Source of the DNA: Clostridia bacterium | GTDB taxonomy: Bacteria > Bacillota > Clostridia > Christensenellales > Aristaeellaceae | DNA: 64,000 nucleotides | NCBI GenBank assembly: GCA_017501255.1 | Contig: JAFVXE010000017.1 | Span: 34,318-98,317, forward strand | Direction of reading: 5' to 3' | Shown: in pieces, positions 1-8,684 of the stretch | How positions within the stretch are numbered: the first letter of the stretch is position 1 | Layout: the number at the start of each line of letters is the position of its first letter | Notes under the pieces: generated by a model | What the model was told of the DNA's origin: nothing | The model's database searches: none | The model's input: only the letters and a program-made list of their open reading frames with translations | Position numbers and translations under genes: made by a program

Positions 1-1
1 C

Positions 2-664
2 GTGCTGGATGGGAAGGTGCATCTGTTTTACCAGACCTACGGCAATGGCAATAAGGATGCCATCTGTCACGCTGTTTCTCAGGATGGTCTGATCTTTGCC
101 AAGAATCCGGAAAACCCGGTGTTCTCTCCCCAAGGGGATTGGTGCTGCGGCAGGGCCATCGATGCGGATGTATGCCTTTGGCAAGGGCGGCTTCATCTGT
201 ACTTTGCCACCCGGGATCATGAAATGCGGGTGCAAAAAGTGGGCGGCGCATGGGCTTCGCTGGATTCTGGATTCGGCAAAGCAGCGTGGCATATGCTGGC
301 GAAGCAATCCCTGCTGATGCCTGAGCTGACATGGGAAGGGGAATGTATCGAAGCACCAGCAACGCTGGTGGAAGATGGCAGGATGTATCTGTTCTATGGC
401 GGTTCCTATAACTGTACGCCCCAGCAGATCGGTTGCGCCGTGTCGGAGGATGGCATCTTCTTTCAGCGGGTGTCGGAGAAACCCTTGATTCCCTGCGGTG
501 AGCCCGGCGCATGGAATAGCAGCGAGTCCGGCCATCCCTACGTGTTCCGGGATGAGGATGGCCGTATCCATCTGTTCAATCAGGGCAGTTCGGATGGCGG
601 CGAAACCTGGTATCTGAGCCGGTGTGAGATCGCTTTCGAAAATGGAAAACCCATCAGGCTTTGA
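2..664 (+). CDS. Beta-propeller glycosidase, GH43/32-like, N-terminus cut by window edge
   Basis: The visible 220 residues read as repeating blades of a five-bladed beta-propeller glycosidase: D-G-x-h-H-L-F/Y-Y patterns recur (near residues 3-10, 60-69, 126-133 and 188-195), each followed by a statement such as CAVSEDG. This is the look of the GH43/GH32/GH68 clan and related DUF families that trim plant or mucin glycans. The true start lies before base 1, so the catalytic aspartate of blade 1 may be missing from view and the exact family cannot be fixed. It sits tail-to-tail with a GH29 fucosidase, with a shared terminator between them, which fits a glycan-utilisation setting. The substrate is not known. 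Confidence 0.6.
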   Translation: MLDGKVHLFYQTYGNGNKDAICHAVSQDGLIFAKNPENPVFSPQGDWCCGRAIDADVCLWQGRLHLYFATRDHEMRVQKVGGAWASLDSGFGKAAWHMLAKQSLLMPELTWEGECIEAPATLVEDGRMYLFYGGSYNCTPQQIGCAVSEDGIFFQRVSEKPLIPCGEPGAWNSSESGHPYVFRDEDGRIHLFNQGSSDGGETWYLSRCEIAFENGKPIRL

Positions 665-674
665 TGGACATAAA

Positions 675-713
675 GAACCCCCGTTCCGGGTCGGTGTACT
701 CGGAACGGGGTTC
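675..713. terminator. Bidirectional hairpin terminator
   Basis: GAACCCC(C)GTTCCG at 675-688 pairs with CGGAACGGGGTTC at 701-713, with a 12-base loop and one bulged C. It lies between the two converging gene ends at 664 and 723, so it probably stops transcription from both sides. Confidence 0.8.
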
Positions 714-722
714 TCTTGTCCG

Positions 723-2186
723 TTATCGAATTTTCAGTGCGTTAGCACAGAGGGAGGGCAGTTTCTCCGGCAGTGAAACCACCAGAACGCCATACTCCTT
801 TGCAAAGGGAACCGGGCCATAGCCCAGCAGCTCTACAGAATGAATGTCCTCCTGGGCAAAGCTGCGCAGGGTGACGGTTTCGCCGCCTTTGGCGCCCATC
901 ATGAAAGCATACACGGCACCATCCTTTTGGGTAAAGCGGAAGTCGCTGCGGTTCCAGTCGGTTTTATCCTCCCGGAACCCCTCAATCTTCACACGGGTCT
1001 CGCCCTCGCCGAATACGCGCCAGGGACGGGTGGCATAAACGGCTTCACTGTTGATGGCAAACCATTGGCCGATCTGATCCAGAATGTAATCTGCGTATTC
1101 GTCAATGGTCCCATCGGGACGCTGGAGGATGTTCAGCAGCATCACGCCATTTTTGGAGATGATGTCCACCAGCATCTCAATGATCTGCTCCGGCTGCTTA
1201 TAGGGGCTGTGTACGTCGTAGAACCAGTTGCCGATGCAGGTATCTGTGTGCCAGGGCTCGGGCATGATGCCGGGCAGCTGGCTCTTTTCAATATCCAGCA
1301 CACCCACGGAATAAATCTCCGGGCGACGATCCTTTTGCAGGTATACGGCTTTGTTTTCGCCGTGCTTGCGGATGGAAGTGTTGTAAAGCCTGGCAACGAT
1401 ATCCAGACCGTGCTGATAGCTGAGGTCTTCGTCCATTACGCCGTCAGGCCGGTTATGCCAGTGGCTGCCAAAGGGCAGGGAACCATCCGTATACAGGAGT
1501 TCCGGCTGGAAACGGTCGATCATCTCACCGATGCACTGCTGCCAGTAGGCACGGAAGCTTTCGTTTTCGGTATACCAGGGGGAAGCATCATGAGGATTTT
1601 CTGTGCCGTGTTCCTGGTTGGCAAAGTAGAAATCCTGATAAGCCGGGTCGTTGCCGTCGTAGGGCACCCCTGTATAGGGCCCCATTTTGTCGCAGCCCTT
1701 GTTGACCCGCCACCAGCTGAACGAAGCACCCAAATGCTCACTGATGCCAAAGGGCATTCCGTATTTGTCAGCAGCTGCTTTCCACATGGCCAGAATATCC
1801 TTGTGGGGGCCTACATTAACGCTGTTCATGCGATTTATTTGGGAGTCGTAGTTGAAGAAATGGTCGTGGTGGGTGCCCTGAGACAAAAAATAGCGAGCCC
1901 CGGCTTTGTGATACTTTGCCATCAAAGCGTTAGGGTCGAAGTTTTCCGCTCTCCACAGAGCACAAAGGTCTTTATAGCCAAACTTGGAGGGATGACCGTA
2001 GTGGCGCAGATGATACTCGTACTGGGGCGTTCCTTCAATATACATATTGCGGGCATACCAGTCGCCGAACATGGGTACGCTTTGAGGACCCCAATGGCTC
2101 CAGATGCCGAATTTGGCATCCCGGAACCATTCTGGTGCGCTGTACTGGCGCAGGGATTCAAAAGTTGGTTCAAAAGGTTTGTTCAT
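723..2186 (-). CDS. Alpha-L-fucosidase, GH29
   Basis: A 487-residue protein that hydrolyses terminal alpha-L-fucose from glycans such as mucin or milk oligosaccharides. GH29 hallmarks are visible: the N-terminal W-F-x-x-A-K-F-G-I-W-S-H-W-G block (about residues 20-33), GARYFLSQGTHHDHF (about 96-110), and ELLYTDGS with the likely nucleophile Asp234. No signal peptide is apparent, so a cytoplasmic enzyme acting on imported oligosaccharides is inferred. The start has a usable purine-rich stretch just upstream. It is divergent from the DMT permease at 2409, and a shared regulatory region of about 220 bases separates them. The family call is firm; the linkage preference is not visible. Confidence 0.9.
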   Translation of the reverse strand: MNKPFEPTFESLRQYSAPEWFRDAKFGIWSHWGPQSVPMFGDWYARNMYIEGTPQYEYHLRHYGHPSKFGYKDLCALWRAENFDPNALMAKYHKAGARYFLSQGTHHDHFFNYDSQINRMNSVNVGPHKDILAMWKAAADKYGMPFGISEHLGASFSWWRVNKGCDKMGPYTGVPYDGNDPAYQDFYFANQEHGTENPHDASPWYTENESFRAYWQQCIGEMIDRFQPELLYTDGSLPFGSHWHNRPDGVMDEDLSYQHGLDIVARLYNTSIRKHGENKAVYLQKDRRPEIYSVGVLDIEKSQLPGIMPEPWHTDTCIGNWFYDVHSPYKQPEQIIEMLVDIISKNGVMLLNILQRPDGTIDEYADYILDQIGQWFAINSEAVYATRPWRVFGEGETRVKIEGFREDKTDWNRSDFRFTQKDGAVYAFMMGAKGGETVTLRSFAQEDIHSVELLGYGPVPFAKEYGVLVVSLPEKLPSLCANALKIR

Positions 2187-2408
2187 ATGGTTTCTCTCCC
2201 TGTATGCATTTGTGGCGACAGCAGTCGCTTCGGTGGTTTGATTATACCATATTTGGATGCTTTATACCAACTTGCTTTTTCATGAAGGATGATGTGAAAC
2301 TCAAGAAAAACAAATGTTTTTTTGATGAAACGTTATGGATTTTTGCATATGAATGTGGTATGATTTTTCAGCTGCCTGTCAGCAAATATACAAAGGAGGA
2401 TCATTTTT

Positions 2409-3338
2409 ATGTGGTTTTTTTTCGCACTGATGTGCACCCTTGCCTGGGGAACGGCTGACCTGTTCTACAAAAAGGGCAACGATTCCGCTGAAACCTCCAC
2501 CCACCTGAGGACGTTGATTACGGTAGGTTTCGCAATGGGTCTGTATGCTACTTACCTGTTGTTTGTACAGAAGATTCAGTTTGACCCTGTGAATTTCCTC
2601 ATCTATCTGCCGGTTTCCCTGTGCTATATTGTTTCCATGGCGGTGGGTTATTTCGGCCTTCGGTATCTGGAACTGTCCATTTCTTCTCCCATCCAGAATT
2701 CTTCCGGCGCTGTGGCTGCCATTCTGTGCATGGTTCTTCTCAAGGAATTCCCGGATTGGCTGTCTGCCATCGGTATTGTGGCGGTCTGTATCGGTGTTGT
2801 CTATCTGGGCGTGATTGAGCGCCGGGAGGCTGCAAGCGAAATCCAGCAGGCTGACAAGCGGTATGTGAGCAGCTTCAAGGCGCTGATCTTCCCGCTGGGC
2901 TACTGTATCATCGACTCTCTGGGCACCTTCCTGGATGCTTACTATCTGGATGATGTGATGACCACTCCGCTGCGCAATGTGACGGAAGCCAACATTGAGG
3001 ACGTGGCCAACATCGCTTATCTGTACACCTTCCTGGTGGTGGGCGTGGTCTGCCTGATCATCCTGCTGGCCCGGAAAGAAAAATTGATTCTGCCCGGCAC
3101 CAAGAGCCGTACCATCGCTGCCATTTTCGAAACCGCCGGTCAGGCTGTGTATGTATATGCCATGAGCGGCAACGGCGTTGTGGCTGCCCCCATGATCTCT
3201 GCTTACTGCATCGTTTCTCTGATCCTGTCCCGTATTTTCCTCAAGGAAAAGTTGGGCTGGCAGAAGTATCTCGCCATCGGTATCGTGGTGGTGGGTATTC
3301 TGCTGATGGGTATTGCAGAAGGCCTGTTGGAAGCCTGA
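2409..3338 (+). CDS. DMT-superfamily (EamA) permease
   Basis: A 309-residue, strongly hydrophobic protein with about ten predicted membrane spans in two similar halves, the typical EamA/drug-metabolite transporter layout (around 300 residues). It opens with the characteristic short first helix carrying an A-W-G-x-x-x-L-F motif, and the second half ends in a helix rich in V-V-V-G-I-L-L-M-G-I. AAAGGAGGA at 2392-2400 is a strong ribosome site 8 bases before the ATG. An extended -10 (TGGTATGAT, about 2355-2363) precedes it. The substrate is unknown; family members export or import amino acids, nucleobases or sugars. Confidence 0.85.
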   Translation: MWFFFALMCTLAWGTADLFYKKGNDSAETSTHLRTLITVGFAMGLYATYLLFVQKIQFDPVNFLIYLPVSLCYIVSMAVGYFGLRYLELSISSPIQNSSGAVAAILCMVLLKEFPDWLSAIGIVAVCIGVVYLGVIERREAASEIQQADKRYVSSFKALIFPLGYCIIDSLGTFLDAYYLDDVMTTPLRNVTEANIEDVANIAYLYTFLVVGVVCLIILLARKEKLILPGTKSRTIAAIFETAGQAVYVYAMSGNGVVAAPMISAYCIVSLILSRIFLKEKLGWQKYLAIGIVVVGILLMGIAEGLLEA

Positions 3339-3366
3339 GGATTCTTTTGAGAATCTGTCCATAAAC

Positions 3367-3408
3367 AAGAAAACAGCGGAAGGATTATGCGCCTTCCGCT
3401 GTTTTCTT
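3367..3408. terminator. Bidirectional hairpin terminator
   Basis: AAGAAAACAGCGGAAGG at 3367-3383 pairs with CCTTCCGCTGTTTTCTT at 3392-3408. The A-rich and T-rich flanks let it work for both the permease (plus) and the kinase-like gene (minus). Confidence 0.9.
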
Positions 3409-3424
3409 GTTTGGATTCCTGTTC

Positions 3425-4498
3425 TTACTGGATAGGAATGGTCAGCGTGCAGCGCTCCTGCACTTTGCAGTGCTCAAAATAACGCATTTCCAGCGGTATC
3501 CACTCGTTCAGGAAACGCTGCTGCATCACAGGGCCATTTCTTTGCAGAATGCGTTCCGCTTGTTTATCCGACTGAATTTGCAAAAAAACAGAAGCATTAT
3601 AGTCATCAGCCAGCGTGGGATGCATACTGTAAGCGCCTTCTACCACACAAAGCTGTTTAGGAAGAACGTGTACCGGCTCATCCAGCGTCATGGTGCTACA
3701 GGAGAAGGGACGGTAGGCAAAAGGCGTGCGGTTGCGCAGGGGAAGCAGCACTTCTTCCTTGAAGCGTTCGTAATCCACATTGCCGCCGGGTTCGCTGAAA
3801 CGTTCCGGTGTGCGTTGGTGGGGCTGAAGAAAAAAGTCATCCATATGGAAAAGAGAACAATCGTATATCTGCATTAGCAGTTGACCCAATGTGGATTTCC
3901 CCGATGCGCTGCCGCCCTCAATGGCAATGGTAATGGGATTGCCGATGGTCATCAGGCGGTCAATGAGGGCAAAAACCGGCAAGAAGGGCGTGTATTCCGA
4001 GCGGATAACACGGTAGGCAGGCGCATATGCCTCCCGAAAGGCAGGGGAGTGGCGTGCAGCAGGGCATCCCTGGGTTTTGTATTCTGCCAGATAAGCCTGC
4101 ACCTTCGGCAATGGGAGGGGAAGCTGGTTGTTTTCTGCCATTTGCTCCAGTAGTTTCAGCTGCTGCTGGAAATCATCCATACGCCCGCTGTTTTCCTGTG
4201 CTGACAGGGCAAAAAGCGCAAACAGAGTATCCGGTGAAAGGCCCTGCGTGCGTGCTGTCTGCAGGTGTACCCGGCTATAGGAACCCAGAGATTCCACCAG
4301 CGGCGGGCAGCTATCGGAGGCTGGCAGGGTACATTGTTCCATTTCATCCCGGAGCCACTTTCGTCCCATTTCGGGATCGGAGATCAGGTGCCCGCAGCCA
4401 AAGGTTGCCTGGTACAGCGCCTTGACCAGATCCTGGGTTTCCAATGCAGGGTACTGCGTGATTTGCTCAGCGCACAGTTGTTCCACTTGCTTTTTCAT
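3425..4498 (-). CDS. Uridine-kinase/PRK-like P-loop kinase with extra N-terminal domain
   Basis: A 357-residue protein. The C-terminal half is a P-loop kinase of the uridine kinase/phosphoribulokinase family: Walker A GGSASGKST, then the acceptor-side F-H-M-D-D-F-F and a N-V-D-Y-E-R-F motif. The N-terminal 150 residues are a separate alpha-helical domain (F-G-C-G-H-L-I, then W-L-R-D-E-M) that is not part of a normal uridine kinase (about 210 residues). The ATG at 4498 is chosen over the upstream in-frame ATG at 4684 because it has a GGAGAG site at good distance and avoids a long overlap with the ECF gene. It follows the ECF S-component on the same strand, suggesting import plus phosphorylation of one metabolite, but a hairpin terminator lies between them. 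The phosphorylated substrate is not known. Confidence 0.75.
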   Translation of the reverse strand: MKKQVEQLCAEQITQYPALETQDLVKALYQATFGCGHLISDPEMGRKWLRDEMEQCTLPASDSCPPLVESLGSYSRVHLQTARTQGLSPDTLFALFALSAQENSGRMDDFQQQLKLLEQMAENNQLPLPLPKVQAYLAEYKTQGCPAARHSPAFREAYAPAYRVIRSEYTPFLPVFALIDRLMTIGNPITIAIEGGSASGKSTLGQLLMQIYDCSLFHMDDFFLQPHQRTPERFSEPGGNVDYERFKEEVLLPLRNRTPFAYRPFSCSTMTLDEPVHVLPKQLCVVEGAYSMHPTLADDYNASVFLQIQSDKQAERILQRNGPVMQQRFLNEWIPLEMRYFEHCKVQERCTLTIPIQ

Positions 4499-4516
4499 AT
4501 TCTGATTCTCTCCGGT

Positions 4517-4552
4517 AAAAACCTGCGGTTCCCCGCTTTGGAGAACCGCAGG
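4517..4552 (-). terminator. Intercistronic terminator/attenuator
   Basis: On the minus strand CCTGCGGTTC (4552-4543) pairs with GAACCGCAGG (4531-4522) and is followed by TTTTTACC. It sits between the ECF S-component stop and the kinase ribosome site, so downstream expression must be read-through, a second promoter, or regulated attenuation. Confidence 0.75.
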
Positions 4553-4557
4553 CTGTA

Positions 4558-5103
4558 TTATTTTCGGGTTTTCAGCCAGGGCAACGCCTTCTGAAGGGCC
4601 AGTACAATCAATGGGATCAGCACGATGTGCAGAATGATACCGGGAATGGCCTGTGTGAATGCGCTGGCAATGAAAGCTGTCCATGTAAAAGAGGAACCCT
4701 GCAGGCCCATCAGAACGACCTGCACGATACCCCAGACAATGCGTCCTGCCAGCATGGCAACGATGAGGCTGATGTAGATGTTAACGGGTTTCTTGGGCAA
4801 CCGCTGGTACAGAATGCCGGATACCGCACCATAGGTGGCCAGTTCCACGCACATGGCAACGCCGGTGGGGAAGAGGGGAGGCATCCCAAAGAGGACGAAG
4901 CGCAATAGCGGCGCTGTTGCACCGACCACAACTGCCCAGGCAGGGCCGCACAGGAAGCCGCACAGCAATACCGGGATGTGCATGGGACACAGCATACTGC
5001 CGATTTCCGGAATCTGACCGGTCAGGAAGGGCAGAACCATACAAAGGGCAAGGCACAATGCGGCAATGGCAAGTTTCTGGATACGAATGGATTGGTGATT
5101 CAT
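4558..5103 (-). CDS. ECF transporter S-component
   Basis: A 181-residue protein with about six membrane helices, the size and layout of substrate-binding S-components of energy-coupling factor vitamin importers. Motifs include L-C-P-M-H-I-P-V-L-L-C-G, a glycine-proline rich loop G-P-A-W-A-V-V-V-G, and a F-G-M-P-P-L-F-P segment. No A, T or A-prime components are nearby, so it probably uses a shared group II energising module. ATG 5103 is preferred over 5136 because GGGAGA lies 6 bases upstream. A stem of GGATGTTT with AAACATCC (5147-5154 and 5122-5129) sits in the leader; no riboswitch class is recognised. The neighbouring kinase suggests a phosphorylatable vitamin or nucleoside, by inference only. 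Confidence 0.75.
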   Translation of the reverse strand: MNHQSIRIQKLAIAALCLALCMVLPFLTGQIPEIGSMLCPMHIPVLLCGFLCGPAWAVVVGATAPLLRFVLFGMPPLFPTGVAMCVELATYGAVSGILYQRLPKKPVNIYISLIVAMLAGRIVWGIVQVVLMGLQGSSFTWTAFIASAFTQAIPGIILHIVLIPLIVLALQKALPWLKTRK

Positions 5104-5214
5104 ATACTTCTCCCTTTCAATTTGGATGTTTTGCACTGATGAGCCGAAACATCCTTTTCATATCCATCTTGGATGGGAGAAGCGCCTTCGTGACGCCATT
5201 CTTTTGGATGGTGG

Positions 5215-5631
5215 TTATTGTTGGCACAGTGCCAGCACTTGAGCCACACAAGCATCGATTTGCTGCTTGCGGGTCATGGGGGAGATGCCGATGATACTGG
5301 TGGAGCATTTTTCCGAGGGGATCAATACCCGGTGCGCATCACTGGCACCTACAGCCACCGCCATCTGGGGGGTAATCTCTCCCAGCATGGCATTTGCAAG
5401 GGTAATGCCGATGGGGCCGATGATCACATCTGCGCTGCGGCATTGCACCATAACAGCATTTTCGCCCGTGGCTCCCTGGTCTGCGCCTGCATTGATCATA
5501 CCACTGGTGGCCAGTGCATTTGTGCCAACAGCAATGATGCTGTGAGCGTTGGACAGACCGGCTTTCCGCAGGCCTTCGATGATCTGTGCGCCAAGGCGGC
5601 CGCTCTGGCCGTCGATGATCAGGAGTTTCAC
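5215..5631 (-). CDS. DUF3842 family protein
   Basis: A 138-residue protein matching the DUF3842 pattern: N-terminal L-L-I-I-D-G-Q-S-G-R-L-G nucleotide-binding-like loop, then A-V-G-T-N-A-L-A-T-S, A-G-A-D-x-G-A-T-G-E-N-A, and I-G-P-I-G-I-x-L-A-N. It is a Rossmann-like small protein conserved in Clostridia with no known function. The GTG at 5631 is chosen because GGGGTGA lies just upstream and because a consensus promoter at 5665-5694 overlaps the alternative start at 5694, which therefore cannot be translated from that promoter. Confidence 0.85.
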   Translation of the reverse strand: MKLLIIDGQSGRLGAQIIEGLRKAGLSNAHSIIAVGTNALATSGMINAGADQGATGENAVMVQCRSADVIIGPIGITLANAMLGEITPQMAVAVGASDAHRVLIPSEKCSTSIIGISPMTRKQQIDACVAQVLALCQQ

Positions 5632-5664
5632 GATGCTTTCACCCCGCTGCTTCTGTACTTGCCT

Positions 5665-5694
5665 ATTATAGTCAAGGGTACAATCCCATGTCAA
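5665..5694 (-). promoter_or_regulatory. Sigma-A promoter of the DUF3842 gene
   Basis: On the minus strand TTGACA (5694-5689) and TATAAT (5670-5665) are both perfect consensus with an 18-base spacer. The GTG start lies about 34 bases downstream of the -10. Confidence 0.9.
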
Positions 5695-5759
5695 GCAATG
5701 GATTGAGGTGAGGGTAGATGGAAGTGTTGAGCTTATTCAAGCTTGGACGGAGATTGTTC

Positions 5760-7610
5760 TCAAAGGTCGATTGGCATCCCCAAATCTTTGATATATCCTG
5801 CCTCCGCCATGGCCACAACGCACAATAGCGCTCCCCAGTGATAGAATTTGTCGCTGTTGCCGGAGTTGCAGCCTTCACCGGTGTTGGCGCAGTAGTTTTC
5901 GTGCACATGCCGGTGCTCGGTCCATTCCTTCATGAACAGCTTGGCAGACTTTTGTGCCAGATCACGGCGTACATCAATCAAATGCGTGTGGGTCAGTGCC
6001 AGATAAGTCAGGAAATTCAGTGGTGCCCAGATGCGTCCCCGCCAGTATTCCTGATCATGATAGGCAGGATCGTTCCGGGCGATGGCTGGCAGCATCCACT
6101 CCCCATAGAACTCATCCGGGTTGAAATAATGGGCGGCAATGCGCCGCTGACGTTCCTCTGTTACATCGGGAGAGAACAGGGCGTAGAAATTGGTGGGGGA
6201 GATGCGGTGGGAAAAGGCGCCGGTATCGGTGCGGCGGTTGCAATAGAAGCCGAAATCTTCATCCCACAGGTTTTCCAGACCAGCCCGGGCAGCATCCATA
6301 CGCTGTTGCAACGGGGCAATATCCTCATCACGTCCGATTACCTTTGCCAGTTCGATCAGGCTTCGGCAGTCCAGAATGTATAATCCTGTCAGGCCCACAT
6401 CCTCCAGTTCCAGCCGGTTGGTCTCCTTGTTGAAAGGAATATCATCATACATGGGCGAATTATCCAGCCCGCTTTCCAGCGCAGCACCATAGGTACTGTG
6501 CACACCCTCAGATTCCCAGCGGTTGCCGTACAGAACAGGTATCGGTTCGCTGCCCCAGCACAGTGCGCCGGAGGGATTCATGCGATGGTCGGCGAACCAG
6601 CGGTTCCAGCGCAGCAGATCATCGTACATTTCTTCCACCAGCCATTGATCCCGGTGGATGCGGTAGGTTTCCAGCAGCATAGCGCTGCCCACCGGCGGCT
6701 GAGAACGGTCAGCGCTCACCTGCCCTGTGGCATAAGCAAAGTTGGGTACAAACCCGGATGCTGTTTGCTCATTCAGGATTTCCCGCAGATTGGCGTAGGC
6801 CAGTTCCTTGCTGCCCAGACTGGCCATAAAACCGGCAAAGAAATTGTCCCAGCAGAAAAGCACATATCCGCCGCTGCCAATGGACCACAAACGGCTGACG
6901 GGCGAAATGACCCGGTTGTGTCTGGCGTCATAGATGGTATCCCACATCAGGGCAGATTCCATGGCCTCATACATGGGCTGCATTTCTCCATAGCGGGCGG
7001 CTTTGGCAGCGTGAGCATCCTTTCCGGCAGTGATAAGCCTCTGGATGTCTTCAAGGGAGCGTTGCTTGCCTGTGGAGAAACCTACGGCACCATCCAACAC
7101 CACCGACAAAAAAGCGGTTTGCACAGGAATGTTGAAATCCTCCGTGGCTACCCCGGTGGTATAAACAGTCTTTTCGCTGCCGGGCAGATGGGCAATTAGT
7201 GTTTCGCCGCATTTTTCCACCCAGCCGGGACGTCCCCACAGAAAACCGCCTTCCAGCACCAGCATGGCGGGCTTCACCTGCTTTTTCACAGGTGTAACAA
7301 GCAGTACAAGCTCATCCTCCACCACGGCGGACTCCACACAAATCTCCATACCGCACCATTGCAGGGACATTTCGGTATAGCTTTCATCAAAGGCGTGAAT
7401 GCCGGGAAAGGCGGTTTCGGCAGGCTCACGGCCGTATTCGTTTACGAAGCGGCCCACCAGCGTTTCTTTCAGATAATGCCCCTCCTGGTATTCCTTGAAG
7501 GCAACATTCAGCGCAAAGCGATCCGGCATATGCACATGAGAAAGCACGCTGCGCACATTCCAGGTGTGCCAGCCGTTCAGATAGGCAGTCTTCATAGCGG
7601 CGTAATTCAT
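5760..7610 (-). CDS. GH63/GH37-clan (alpha/alpha)6-barrel glycosidase
   Basis: A 616-residue protein, cytoplasmic by lack of a signal peptide. The C-terminal two thirds read as an (alpha/alpha)6 barrel of the GH63/MGH1-like group: C-W-D-N-F-F-A-G-F-M-A-S (catalytic-site aspartate region), E-S-G-L-D-N-S-P-M-Y-D-D, and E-Y-W-R-G-R-I-W-A-P-L-N-F-L, the last two being family signatures. The N-terminal 200 residues form a beta-sandwich-like cap. Relatives cleave alpha-glucosides, mannosylglycerate or other alpha-linked sugars; the substrate here is open. ATG 7610 is chosen over 7661 because AAGGGGACAG precedes it. Monocistronic and divergent from the gene at 7845. Confidence 0.8.
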   Translation of the reverse strand: MNYAAMKTAYLNGWHTWNVRSVLSHVHMPDRFALNVAFKEYQEGHYLKETLVGRFVNEYGREPAETAFPGIHAFDESYTEMSLQWCGMEICVESAVVEDELVLLVTPVKKQVKPAMLVLEGGFLWGRPGWVEKCGETLIAHLPGSEKTVYTTGVATEDFNIPVQTAFLSVVLDGAVGFSTGKQRSLEDIQRLITAGKDAHAAKAARYGEMQPMYEAMESALMWDTIYDARHNRVISPVSRLWSIGSGGYVLFCWDNFFAGFMASLGSKELAYANLREILNEQTASGFVPNFAYATGQVSADRSQPPVGSAMLLETYRIHRDQWLVEEMYDDLLRWNRWFADHRMNPSGALCWGSEPIPVLYGNRWESEGVHSTYGAALESGLDNSPMYDDIPFNKETNRLELEDVGLTGLYILDCRSLIELAKVIGRDEDIAPLQQRMDAARAGLENLWDEDFGFYCNRRTDTGAFSHRISPTNFYALFSPDVTEERQRRIAAHYFNPDEFYGEWMLPAIARNDPAYHDQEYWRGRIWAPLNFLTYLALTHTHLIDVRRDLAQKSAKLFMKEWTEHRHVHENYCANTGEGCNSGNSDKFYHWGALLCVVAMAEAGYIKDLGMPIDL

Positions 7611-7760
7611 GTTTCTGTCCCCTTTGGGCAAATTGATTTGACTCAATTGATTGTATACCAAAATGTTGTTTCTGTATAGTGATTTTTTGATAAATGATCA
7701 GCGTGCTGTGATAATGGAAAGGTTGTTTCAGATGAAATGCAGTGCGAAGGCAGCGGCTGC

Positions 7761-7789
7761 TTGCGTCTGCACTGCAAGTTGATTATAAT
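7761..7789 (+). promoter_or_regulatory. Promoter of the ADP-ribosylglycohydrolase gene
   Basis: TTGCGT (7761-7766), a 17-base spacer, and TATAAT (7784-7789). Confidence 0.75.
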
Positions 7790-7844
7790 AAAGTGTACAG
7801 ATAACAGAATGAAGCGATCTGAAAACCGAAAGGAGACCGTGGCA

Positions 7845-8639
7845 ATGATCGGCGCAATCATCGGAGATATCGTTGGTTCCCGTTTTGAATGGAACAATTA
7901 CCGACATAAGGATTTTGAATTGTTTACCCCTGAATGCTTTGCCACGGACGACAGCATTATGACGTTGGCAGTAGCCAAAGCATTGATGACCAGTAAACCG
8001 GATTGGAGTGATCTTGGGAAGCGGGCTGTACAGTGTATGCAGGAGGTGGGCCGTCCCTATCCGGATTGCGGCTATGGCGGCAGTTTCTGGCGCTGGATGT
8101 ACAGCAATGACCCCAAACCCTATAACAGCTTTGGCAATGGCGCAGCCATGCGGGTCAGCGTCTGTGGTTATGTTGCTAAAAGTCTGGAAGAAGCAAAGCA
8201 GCTTTCCAAAGCGGTAACCGAAGTAACCCACAACCACCCGGAAGGCATCAAAGGCGCGGAAGCAACAGTGGTTGCTATTTATATGGCAAGAACAGGAAGT
8301 TCCATCGAAACGATCAGAGAAGTAATCAACCGGGAGTATTATCCCATGAATTTTACGCTGGACGAGATCCGTCCCGGTTACCAGTTCAATGAAACCTGTC
8401 AGGGAACTGTCCCCCAGGCTTTGATGGCGTTCTTTGAGTCCACCAGCTTTGAAGATGCCATCCGGAATGCAATCTCCATCGGCGGTGACAGTGATACGCT
8501 GGCAGCGATCACCGGCGGCGTGGCAGAGGCCTGTTACGGAGTACCTGCTGAACTCAAAGCACGGGCTAAAACGTATCTGGATGCAGAGCTGCTTGAGATT
8601 CTGACCCAATATGAAGCTTTTACTGGTCATCGGGCGTAA
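7845..8639 (+). CDS. ADP-ribosylglycohydrolase (DraG/ARH family)
   Basis: A 264-residue hydrolase that removes ADP-ribose from proteins or nucleic acids using a di-Mg site. The motifs are in order: G-A-I-I-G-D-I-V-G-S (residues 2-11), A-T-D-D-S-I-M-T (metal-binding D-D), G-N-G-A-A-M-R, and S-I-G-G-D-S-D-T-L-A-A-I-T-G-G near the C-terminus, where the aspartates bind the second metal. The start at 7845 follows AAAGGAGA; the longer reading from 7737 has no ribosome site. No ADP-ribosyltransferase partner is seen nearby. It is followed 45 bases later by the 5-FCL gene, possibly the same transcript. Confidence 0.9.
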   Translation: MIGAIIGDIVGSRFEWNNYRHKDFELFTPECFATDDSIMTLAVAKALMTSKPDWSDLGKRAVQCMQEVGRPYPDCGYGGSFWRWMYSNDPKPYNSFGNGAAMRVSVCGYVAKSLEEAKQLSKAVTEVTHNHPEGIKGAEATVVAIYMARTGSSIETIREVINREYYPMNFTLDEIRPGYQFNETCQGTVPQALMAFFESTSFEDAIRNAISIGGDSDTLAAITGGVAEACYGVPAELKARAKTYLDAELLEILTQYEAFTGHRA

Positions 8640-8684
8640 AGAGATGTCCTTTTGGATCATCTGATCATCAAGGAGGGATAGGGA

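Noticed and set aside
840..2285. 481-codon open frame antisense to the fucosidase
   Set aside because: It is a shadow of the GC-biased codons of a clear GH29 gene; no ribosome site or family likeness.
2379..3368. 329-codon frame antisense to the DMT permease
   Set aside because: His/Gln-rich shadow product of a membrane-protein gene.
5104..5160. Possible riboswitch before the ECF S-component
   Set aside because: Only a simple 8-base stem is visible; the sequence does not match preQ1, THF, TPP or FMN motifs that I can recognise.
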